Below, piece after piece: positions 1 through 5,394 of a stretch of DNA of 5,394 nt (positions are counted from its first letter, which is position 1; every line of letters starts with the position of its first letter). Origin of the DNA: Desulfobulbus sp. (GTDB lineage Bacteria > Desulfobacterota > Desulfobulbia > Desulfobulbales > Desulfobulbaceae); contig JAUWAH010000205.1 of the NCBI GenBank assembly GCA_030602145.1, positions 1 to 5,394 of the forward strand. Reading direction: 5' to 3'. Under the pieces are notes generated by a model that searched no databases, was not told the DNA's origin, and was given only the letters and a program-made list of their open reading frames with translations. The translations under genes were made by a program, and so were the position numbers.

Positions 1-818
1 CTCAGATTGAGATAGCAGTCGTGGAGACCTTCGAAGTGCCGGGCGGCCATCCGTTTGAGCCTGAGACCGGATTTGAGACGGTCTTCACCGTTGAGAAAAA
101 TTTCGACCTTCATCAGTTTCGAGATGCGCGCGTGCTTCTGGAGCAGCACGGCTCCATGCGGGCTGATAACGGCCGAGGGGGCCCGACTGCAGTCCATGAC
201 CAGATCATGACCGGTCCTGTTGCACGCCGCCACGAACACCCCGTTCTCCATCGCTCTGGCCCGCCATATTTCAACGGGATTGAGTCCGGTGGGAGGCCAG
301 TTGGCTATGATCAGGAGCAAATTGGCCCCGCGCAGGGCGGTGACCCGTGGCATGAGGCTGTGATAGGAGTCGGAACAGATCAGCACGCCGATGCGCCCCC
401 ATGGCGTGTCGAAGGTGTTGTCCTGGTTGGGATCTCCCGGACAGGCCCATCTGAATTCGGCGTTGATCTTCCGGTATCGGCAAACGATGCTCCCGTTGGG
501 GTCGACCACAAAGGCGCTGTTGTACAGAATACCGCTCAATGGGTCCATCTCCGCCAGGCCGATACATGCATACATACCATACAAGGTGCAGAGGTGGGCC
601 ACAGCCGTCATCGTAGGCCCGTCGGCGGTTTCGGCATAGGGTTCCATGTCCCGGTAATCAGCAAAGGAATATCCGGAAACGGCGAGTTCCGGAGCAAGGA
701 CCACATCCATTCCCTGTTCACCTGCCTTGTGCAGCAGGGCAAGCAGGGATTGCCGGTTGCTTGCCGCTTGTTTGTGGCCAATGGCCAGGTGCGCGCATGC
801 CAATTTCAAGGACGACAC
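1..818 (-). CDS. Carbon-nitrogen hydrolase (nitrilase superfamily), 3' end outside window
   Basis: This reading frame stays open from a GTG at 818-816 to the left edge and gives 272 residues. The nitrilase-superfamily catalytic set is visible: Glu44 in APELAVSGY, Lys117 in YRKINAE with the second Glu121 four residues later, and nucleophile Cys148 in GVLICSDSYH, preceded by the typical DTPWGRIG turn. ANWPPTG (172-178) followed by WRARAMENGVFVAACNRTG also fits the fold. Such enzymes are usually about 260-310 residues, so only a short C-terminus should be missing. The family hydrolyses amides or nitriles, or transfers acyl groups; this substrate cannot be read from sequence. No signal peptide is seen, so it is probably cytoplasmic. 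The GTG start is favoured because GGAGG lies 5 nt upstream and the N-terminus (LKLACAHLAIG) matches the usual first strand. It overlaps the radical SAM gene by 13 nt, implying coupled translation. The family call is firm and the role is unknown. Confidence 0.93.
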   Translation of the reverse strand, partial: MSSLKLACAHLAIGHKQAASNRQSLLALLHKAGEQGMDVVLAPELAVSGYSFADYRDMEPYAETADGPTMTAVAHLCTLYGMYACIGLAEMDPLSGILYNSAFVVDPNGSIVCRYRKINAEFRWACPGDPNQDNTFDTPWGRIGVLICSDSYHSLMPRVTALRGANLLLIIANWPPTGLNPVEIWRARAMENGVFVAACNRTGHDLVMDCSRAPSAVISPHGAVLLQKHARISKLMKVEIFLNGEDRLKSGLRLKRMAARHFEGLHDCYLNL

Positions 819-1924
819 CCTTCCCTCCGTACAAAAGGATCGGTCCCCATCGCACGCAACCATTCGGCTGCCTTTTCCTCGCGCAGGCAGGCCCGGGCCA
901 GGGTCTGATACAGGGTGCAGGCCAGCTGATGGGTTTTCGGATCGTTGTACAACAGCCGGCTGGGACATTCGTTGGGGCAGCGATGCTCCAGCGGGCAACC
1001 GGAACAGTCCCGTCTGGATGCCGCCAGGCTCACAGTCGGCAGCACCGGGCATCCCGATTCGATGGTGATGTCCTCCTCGAACCGGAGGTCGCCCAGGGTC
1101 TGGCCGCAGGGAAAACATCGACCGTCCGGACGAACGGCCAGGCTCGCCGCCGCCCCGGCCTGACAAAAAGTACGAACAGGCTGCTCCGCCCCGGACAGCA
1201 GCCGCCGGACAAGGTCCCATTCGCGCAATCGCAAGGGGATCTTCCGTTGCCGGTTGATGGAGACAAGCGAAGCGACCAGGGCCTCGATGCCCCGGACCAG
1301 TTGGCCGGGCTCGGCGGGAAGAGGCGCACCATCTCCCTGGGCGGCCTTTCCCTTCATGACCAACAGATCAAGGCCGATCCCCCTGGCCTGGGAAAAACCG
1401 GCGAGCATCCAAGCCAGCCGATCCAACCGGTCGGCATTGCCGTTGCCGACCACCGTGGTCACCCGAAAGGGGATCTGCTCCGCCTCCAGCAGCATCAAAC
1501 CGCGCAAGGTCTCGGCGGCCATGCCGCGCAGGGACTCATGTGTTTGCGGGGAACCATCGAGGCTGACACCCACCTGCAGGTTGAACCGCCTGACCAGATC
1601 GACGATCCTGCCGTTTATAAAGGTCCCGTTGGTCTGGAGTCCCATGGTCCAGGGTCGTGTCAAGGTCTGAGCCAGCCCGCCGGCCTGCTCGATCAGATCG
1701 GGAACCAGACCTGGCTCGCCACCGGTGAGTTGGATGTGGAGCGGACCCGTCCCGGATGCTGCCCGGGCGAAGGCCTGCTTGAGAGTCACCGGTTCCATGT
1801 CCAGCAGCTCTTTCGGATCGCCGTGGTAGCAGTAGCTGCAGCGCAGATTGCACCGGGTGGTCAGCACCAGGATAAGGTAGTTGACCTGGGTTGGTTGATG
1901 CGGCTGCTGCGGTTCGATGGCCAT
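806..1924 (-). CDS. Radical SAM/SPASM domain protein (probable peptide or cofactor maturase)
   Basis: A complete protein of 372 residues. The radical SAM core opens with LTTRCNLRCSYCY, giving Cys25, Cys29 and Cys32 (CX3CX2C) as ligands of the SAM-binding [4Fe-4S] cluster. GGEP (68-71), LQTNGT (96-101) and VSLDG (120-124) follow in normal order. The C-terminal half carries the full seven-cysteine SPASM pattern: Cys254-X13-G268-X4-Cys273, then Cys307-X2-Cys310-X5-Cys316-X3-Cys320, then Cys336. Cys270 is an additional candidate ligand. SPASM enzymes hold auxiliary iron-sulfur clusters and mostly modify ribosomal peptides or protein residues (anSME, AlbA, PqqE, MftC). No B12-binding domain and no RRE-like N-terminal domain is seen. 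The ATG overlaps the cobO stop as TAATG, so translation is probably coupled. The substrate is unknown. Class assignment is very firm; a peptide substrate is inferred from the family. Confidence 0.95.
   Translation of the reverse strand: MAIEPQQPHQPTQVNYLILVLTTRCNLRCSYCYHGDPKELLDMEPVTLKQAFARAASGTGPLHIQLTGGEPGLVPDLIEQAGGLAQTLTRPWTMGLQTNGTFINGRIVDLVRRFNLQVGVSLDGSPQTHESLRGMAAETLRGLMLLEAEQIPFRVTTVVGNGNADRLDRLAWMLAGFSQARGIGLDLLVMKGKAAQGDGAPLPAEPGQLVRGIEALVASLVSINRQRKIPLRLREWDLVRRLLSGAEQPVRTFCQAGAAASLAVRPDGRCFPCGQTLGDLRFEEDITIESGCPVLPTVSLAASRRDCSGCPLEHRCPNECPSRLLYNDPKTHQLACTLYQTLARACLREEKAAEWLRAMGTDPFVRREGCRP
824..828 (-). promoter_or_regulatory. Ribosome binding site fixing the GTG start of the hydrolase
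   Basis: Minus-strand GGAGG lies 5 nt before the GTG at 818-816, inside the last codons of the radical SAM gene. No ATG in this frame offers a comparable start: the next one is Met37, which would remove the first strand of the nitrilase fold and leave the catalytic Glu44 seven residues from the N-terminus. This site therefore decides the start. Confidence 0.75.
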
Positions 1925-2445
1925 TAGAATTCGATGCCCTTCTGTGCCTTGACGCCGCTCTTCAAGGGATGCTTGATCATCCGCATTTCGGTGACCAGGT
2001 CGGCGGCGGCTATCAGTGGCTCCGGCGCATAGCGACCGGTGATCACCACATGCTGGGTCGGGTTGCGACGGGCGAGAAACTCCAGGCAGGGTTCGATGTC
2101 CAGCATGCCGTAGTGGAGCAGGTAGGTGAATTCGTCGAGCACCACGGTATGAAAGTTTCCTGAATCAATGGCCTGGCATGCAAACGCCCAGGCCTCCTGA
2201 GCCAGGCGGGCATCCTCTTCCAGGTTCTCGGATTTCCAGGTGAACCCCTTGCCCATCACATGAAAATCGATCAATTCCTCGAAGCGTTTGACCGCCTCCA
2301 GTTCGCCGTAGCGCCAACTCCCTTTAATGAACTGGATAAAACAGACGGGCAGACCATGGCCGGCAGCTCGCATGGCCATGCCGAGGGCAGCGGTGGTCTT
2401 GCCCTTGCCCTCGCCGGTATGGACGATCAACAATCCCTTGGTCAT
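1924..2445 (-). CDS. cobO: Cob(I)alamin adenosyltransferase, CobO/BtuR family
   Basis: A complete protein of 173 residues. It should transfer the 5'-deoxyadenosyl group of ATP to reduced corrinoid, making the adenosyl cofactor in the cytoplasm. The Walker A loop typical of the family is at 11-18 (GEGKGKTT), the Walker B-like strand VVLDEF at 101-106, ITGRYAPEPLI at 135-145, and the C-terminal signature ADLVTEMRMIKHP followed by GVKAQKGIEF at 164-173. The ATG at 2445 was chosen because AGGA lies 7 nt upstream and the protein then starts directly at the first strand; an upstream ATG at 2502 would add 19 residues translated through a GC-rich hairpin, with no family resemblance. E. coli BtuR (196 residues) has an N-terminal extension before the P-loop that this protein lacks. 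It lies 71 nt after a BtuB-like receptor and its stop overlaps the radical SAM start, so corrinoid activation is part of this operon's job. Confidence 0.95.
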   Translation of the reverse strand: MTKGLLIVHTGEGKGKTTAALGMAMRAAGHGLPVCFIQFIKGSWRYGELEAVKRFEELIDFHVMGKGFTWKSENLEEDARLAQEAWAFACQAIDSGNFHTVVLDEFTYLLHYGMLDIEPCLEFLARRNPTQHVVITGRYAPEPLIAAADLVTEMRMIKHPLKSGVKAQKGIEF

Positions 2446-2452
2446 AGTCTCA

Positions 2453-2456
2453 TCCT
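2453..2456 (-). promoter_or_regulatory. Ribosome binding site of cobO
   Basis: Minus-strand AGGA lies 7 nt before the ATG at 2445-2443. It is short, but supports this start over the in-frame ATG at 2502, whose upstream bases are GC-rich with no purine-rich Shine-Dalgarno sequence. Confidence 0.5.
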
Positions 2457-2468
2457 GCCGCGAAGAGC

Positions 2469-2505
2469 CCGGTGCCGGCCCCGATGGCCCGCAAGCCGGC
2501 ACCGG
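2469..2505 (-). repeat. GC-rich intercistronic inverted repeat (hairpin) between receptor gene and cobO
   Basis: CCGGTGCCGGC at 2469-2479 and GCCGGCACCGG at 2495-2505 are perfect reverse complements: an 11-bp stem around a 15-nt loop. It lies in the 71-nt gap, 11 nt past the receptor stop codon and 23 nt before the cobO start. No run of T follows on the minus strand, so a classical intrinsic terminator is unlikely. A stem of this strength could slow 3' exonuclease and stabilise the receptor mRNA, or lower read-through into cobO. The role is inferred; the repeat is directly visible. Confidence 0.7.
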
Positions 2506-2516
2506 CCCATCCGCGG

Positions 2517-4568
2517 TTAAAAGTTATAGGTCAAACCGATGCGGAAGTTGCGCTCCGGCATCAGGTAGCCGCGCACCCATTCCACCTCCTGATCAAAGAG
2601 GTTCAGGATACTCCCCTTTACCTCCCAATGCTCGGCGAATCGGTACCGCACGGTCAGATCCCAGTAACTGAAGGTCCCTTTTTCCTCGGTGAGATAGGTA
2701 TCGTAGTTGGTGATCATCTGCGGCCCGACCAGCGCATGGCTGAGTTGGCCGCTCCACCCCTCATAGTTGACATCGAGTCCGCTCTTGATCTCATAGTCGG
2801 AGATCAAGAGCAGGTCGGTCTGGGCCAGTTCGTCCCGATAGGTGGTGTTGAAGGTCATGTTCGACCAGAGGGAGGCATTGAAGGGCAACCCGAAGGTCTT
2901 GGTGAGAGCCCATTCGACCCCGATATCGAATCCGTCCAAGGTGGCGTCGCCGCGGTTTTCGTAGGAGCTGATTCTTTCTCCGCCCTGCATGTATGTCCTG
3001 GAGACGATCTTGTCTTCGTAATCGGTGTGGAAATAGCTGAATTTGAAGGTCACCGGCTCGAAGAACAGATCGAAACCGACATCGTAGGTCATGCTGGTTT
3101 CCGGATCGAGATCCGGGTTGCCGAGATATCGGACACCCGACAGGGAGTGATAGTAATCGGCGGACAACTGGTCGGCGGTGGGTGACTTGAAGCCTTCGCC
3201 GATGTTGCCACGCAGACGGAGCTTCTCCTCGAACAGCTTGATCCCCATGCCGATCTTCGGCGACACATGGCTGTAGTCCTCGTTGCGCTCGTTGAAGCTG
3301 GCGTAATCCCCGGTCTGGGCCCGCTTGGTGGTGACGTCGAACCGGTCGTAGCGGAGGGCGGCGATGATGTTGACCCGGTTGTCGAACAGGTCCAGCGAAT
3401 CCTGGATAAACAGGGCCTGGTTGTCGTAATCGAGCCCCGGCGTATAGGGCCGGGCAGGTTGGGAATTGGCCACCCCGGAGGATGTCTTCTCCAGGTTCTC
3501 GATGGTGAAGCCGGCCAAGAGCGTGTTCCAGGAGGTCATCTTCCAGGTGAACTGATGATCGGTGCCGATGGTTTCATCGATATACTTGGTCTGGTAGGAA
3601 TCCGGGTCGGGATTGCCGTAGGAGTTGCCGTAGAACCAGTGGTTCTTGTCCCAGAGGTAATAGACCAAACCCTTCCAGTGCACCTTGCCGTCGAAGAAGT
3701 CGCCGTTGTATTCGAGGTCACCGTAGCCGGTGCTCTTGTCGTTGTGGTCATCATACTCCTTGATGTAGGAGCTGTAGGTGCCAGCCTCCCAACTGGACGA
3801 TTCGCTGGTCAAATCCGAGTAATTGCCGCCCAGCCGCAGTTCATGGCGGTCGCTGAACGAGTAGACGAAGTTGCCGCCGATGTTCTTTTTTTCCACACCG
3901 GTGTTGTACACCGTGCCGAAGGTCGGATCCTTGTAGTCGTCCACCTCGTTGATGTCGGCGGTGGCGAAGAACCGGAACTTTTCATTGACCTCGCCGCCGC
4001 CGGTGACCTGGGTTTTATAGTAATCGAAGCTGCCGTATTCGCCGCCGATGGAGCCGCCCAGCTTGCCATCGCCTTTCTTGGTGATCAGGTTGACGACCCC
4101 GCCCATGGCCGCCGAGCCGTACAGGGCCGAGGCCGGCCCCTTGACGATCTCCACCCGTTCGATCCGGTCCAGGTTGATCTTGGCGGCGTTGCCGGTGCCG
4201 ATCCGGTGGCCGTCGATGAGCATGATCACATGACTGGCCAGGTCGCTGCCGTGGGAATCGGTACGGAAGCCGCGCAGGCCGATGGGGCTGAGCAGGCCGT
4301 TGTATTTGTGATAGTGACCGGTGACGTATTTGCCGATCAGATCGCCGACATCGGTGACCCCCGACATCTCGATGGCCTCGCGGGTGATCACCTGGGTGGT
4401 GACCGGCACGTCGATGGGCCGTGCCGAGGTGCGGGTGGCGGTGACCACCATCTCCTCTCCCTTCACGGCCTGCTTTGCTTCCCCGGCCATGGCCGGCATG
4501 GCCACCAACGGCAGCAAGGCCAGGGCAAACAACCTTTTACATCCTTGGACCCTCTGGACAGCACGCAT
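2517..4568 (-). CDS. TonB-dependent outer-membrane receptor, BtuB-like
   Basis: A complete protein of 683 residues. The Sec signal peptide has a basic start (KR at 11-12), a hydrophobic core (LFALALLPLVAM) and a likely cleavage after AMA near residue 28. The TonB box follows at about 38-46 (EEMVVTATR), close to E. coli BtuB DTLVVTANR. The plug spans roughly 51-165, with LRGFR (98-102), HVIMLIDGHR (113-122), RIERVEIVKGPASALYGS (135-152) and GGVVNLITKK (156-165). The remainder is a beta-barrel ending in YNF, a terminal aromatic suited to BAM insertion; NPDLDPETS (484-492) and LNLFDQ (655-660) are late-barrel family marks. It imports a bound ligand into the periplasm using TonB energy. The ligand is probably a corrinoid, given BtuB resemblance and cobO downstream, but siderophore or other metal-complex transport is not excluded. 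The start is supported by AGGAG 8 nt upstream. Confidence 0.95.
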   Translation of the reverse strand: MRAVQRVQGCKRLFALALLPLVAMPAMAGEAKQAVKGEEMVVTATRTSARPIDVPVTTQVITREAIEMSGVTDVGDLIGKYVTGHYHKYNGLLSPIGLRGFRTDSHGSDLASHVIMLIDGHRIGTGNAAKINLDRIERVEIVKGPASALYGSAAMGGVVNLITKKGDGKLGGSIGGEYGSFDYYKTQVTGGGEVNEKFRFFATADINEVDDYKDPTFGTVYNTGVEKKNIGGNFVYSFSDRHELRLGGNYSDLTSESSSWEAGTYSSYIKEYDDHNDKSTGYGDLEYNGDFFDGKVHWKGLVYYLWDKNHWFYGNSYGNPDPDSYQTKYIDETIGTDHQFTWKMTSWNTLLAGFTIENLEKTSSGVANSQPARPYTPGLDYDNQALFIQDSLDLFDNRVNIIAALRYDRFDVTTKRAQTGDYASFNERNEDYSHVSPKIGMGIKLFEEKLRLRGNIGEGFKSPTADQLSADYYHSLSGVRYLGNPDLDPETSMTYDVGFDLFFEPVTFKFSYFHTDYEDKIVSRTYMQGGERISSYENRGDATLDGFDIGVEWALTKTFGLPFNASLWSNMTFNTTYRDELAQTDLLLISDYEIKSGLDVNYEGWSGQLSHALVGPQMITNYDTYLTEEKGTFSYWDLTVRYRFAEHWEVKGSILNLFDQEVEWVRGYLMPERNFRIGLTYNF

Positions 4569-4576
4569 GATACCTT

Positions 4577-4581
4577 CTCCT
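4577..4581 (-). promoter_or_regulatory. Ribosome binding site of the complete TonB-dependent receptor
   Basis: Minus-strand AGGAG lies 8 nt before the ATG at 4568-4566. The resulting N-terminus is a well-formed signal peptide, so the start is secure. The rest of the 63-nt gap to the upstream receptor gene is purine-rich and shows no terminator or promoter that I can recognise, so co-transcription is likely. Confidence 0.7.
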
Positions 4582-4631
4582 TTGTTGATGTGGTTTTTCC
4601 GAGCACCCTTCCTCTCTCTTCATGGGATCGC

Positions 4632-5394
4632 TCAGAACTTGTAGGTATAGCTGAGAAAGAACGATTGCCCCGGTTTGGGGTATCCCTTCTTTTCGTAATA
4701 GTCCCTGTCGAACAGGTTATCGATGGTCAGCGCCACCCGGTGATGCTCCAGGAAGTTGCAGCCCACCACCAGATCGGTGACCGTGAACGAGGGGTACTCG
4801 ATTTCCGGATAGCCGGCCGTGACCCAGTCGGTGTCGCGCATCGGACCAACGGTGCGAAAATGGAGCCGGCCATCGAACATGGTGTCGCTGTATTCCAGGC
4901 CGTAGTTGTAGGTGTAGTCGGCCACGTTCTGGATGTCCTTCATGGCCCCGCCGGGAAGTTCTTCCTCGGCGGTGAGCATACTGGTGGTGTTGAGATAGAA
5001 TTTGAGACTGCGGTCCCACTGCAGGGGCACGCCGAGATCAAAGCTGAGACTTGTCTCGATGCCTCGAATATCGGCGCCCAGACTGTTGACGTAGGTTTTG
5101 AGGTTGCCGGTCTGCACCGTGGAGATCCGGTCATCGACCGTGGTCTGGAAATAGGTCACGTCCAGAACCAGTCCCCACCGGGGCTGCTCATACCCAAGCC
5201 CCACGTCCCAGGTGGTCGAAGTCTCGGGGTCGAGATTGGCGTTTCCCCGGGTGATCATGGTCACCCCGCCGACCACGGTTTCCGAATAGCCGGCCAGTTC
5301 AAAGGCACTGGGCGGGACGAAGGCCTGGCCCAGGGTCGAATGAAACCGGATACCGGTGTCGAACAGGTAGTTGGCACCGATTCGGGGGCTGAAG
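4632..5394 (-). CDS. TonB-dependent receptor, C-terminal part (5' end outside window)
   Basis: The frame is open from the right edge to the TGA at 4634-4632 and gives 253 residues, all beta-barrel. The GTG at 5276 is internal, not a start: the residues before it (FSPRIGANYLF, then TLGQAFVPPSAFELAGY) are a normal receptor barrel and align in order with SPKIGMGIKLF and GEGFKSPTADQL in the downstream receptor. NANLDPETSTTWDVG and IDNLFDRDYYEKKGYPKPG are further family marks, and the protein ends in YKF, a terminal aromatic of outer-membrane barrels. Signal peptide, TonB box and plug should lie beyond the right edge. It is a paralogue of the next receptor but clearly diverged, so it may bind a different ligand. 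It lies 63 nt upstream of that receptor with no visible terminator between them. The ligand cannot be told from this part. Confidence 0.93.
   Translation of the reverse strand, partial: FSPRIGANYLFDTGIRFHSTLGQAFVPPSAFELAGYSETVVGGVTMITRGNANLDPETSTTWDVGLGYEQPRWGLVLDVTYFQTTVDDRISTVQTGNLKTYVNSLGADIRGIETSLSFDLGVPLQWDRSLKFYLNTTSMLTAEEELPGGAMKDIQNVADYTYNYGLEYSDTMFDGRLHFRTVGPMRDTDWVTAGYPEIEYPSFTVTDLVVGCNFLEHHRVALTIDNLFDRDYYEKKGYPKPGQSFFLSYTYKF

Noticed and set aside
21..908. A 295-codon plus-strand ORF opposite the hydrolase.
   Set aside because: It is antisense to a gene with an intact catalytic set, its translation has no recognisable family features, and long shadow ORFs are expected in GC-rich DNA.
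761..1927. A 388-codon plus-strand ORF opposite the radical SAM gene, slightly longer than it.
   Set aside because: The minus-strand frame has all radical SAM and SPASM motifs; the plus-strand translation is Gly/Gln/Pro-rich without domain features.
2446..2516. Intrinsic terminator after the receptor gene.
   Set aside because: The hairpin is strong but is not followed by a T-run on the minus strand, so it is recorded only as an inverted repeat.
2472..3185. A 237-codon plus-strand ORF opposite the receptor C-terminus.
   Set aside because: Antisense shadow of a clear beta-barrel coding region.
4537..4623. A 28-codon minus-strand ORF in the gap between the receptors (starts MKREEGC, has YHACCPEG near its end), considered as a Cys-containing precursor peptide.
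   Set aside because: No Shine-Dalgarno sequence precedes its ATG, more than a third of it overlaps the downstream receptor's signal-peptide region in another frame, and it contains that gene's ribosome binding site. Most likely chance.
4569..4631. Cobalamin riboswitch or promoter between the two receptor genes.
   Set aside because: The 63-nt gap is too short for a cobalamin riboswitch and shows no B12-box-like or -10/-35-like sequence that I could defend.
4632..5276. Treating the GTG at 5276 as the start of a short 214-residue protein.
   Set aside because: The frame continues upstream to the window edge with clear receptor barrel sequence, so the gene is cut by the edge rather than truncated.

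Overview
The window reads as one stretch of a single operon on the minus strand. It is GC-rich and comes from a Gram-negative bacterium, as shown by two TonB-dependent outer-membrane receptors, one with an intact Sec signal peptide. The gene styles and the mix of a SPASM radical SAM enzyme with corrinoid handling suggest an anaerobe, perhaps of the Desulfobacterota (Desulfobulbaceae-like). That placement is an impression, because no phylogenetic marker is present.

Layout in transcription order, from the right edge to the left: (1) the C-terminal 253 residues of a TonB-dependent receptor, ending at 4632 and cut by the right edge; (2) a 63-nt gap; (3) a complete 683-residue BtuB-like TonB-dependent receptor (4568 to 2517); (4) a 71-nt gap holding a strong GC-rich hairpin; (5) a 173-residue cob(I)alamin adenosyltransferase of the CobO/BtuR family (2445 to 1924); (6) a 372-residue radical SAM/SPASM protein (1924 to 806) whose start codon shares a base with the cobO stop (TAATG); (7) a nitrilase-superfamily (carbon-nitrogen) hydrolase that starts at a GTG inside the end of the radical SAM gene (818) and is cut by the left edge after 272 codons. 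Nearly all of the window is coding. No RNA gene, mobile element, CRISPR array, promoter or cobalamin riboswitch was recognised.

The two receptors and the adenosyltransferase point to uptake and activation of a corrinoid or a related metal complex. The tightly coupled SPASM enzyme and amidase-like hydrolase are not part of the classic B12 salvage set. Two readings are possible. In the first, this is a RiPP-type cassette in which the SPASM enzyme matures a small peptide (encoded outside the window) linked to corrinoid or metal acquisition. In the second, the radical SAM enzyme and the hydrolase alter the imported corrinoid. The sequence supports the association but does not decide between these.
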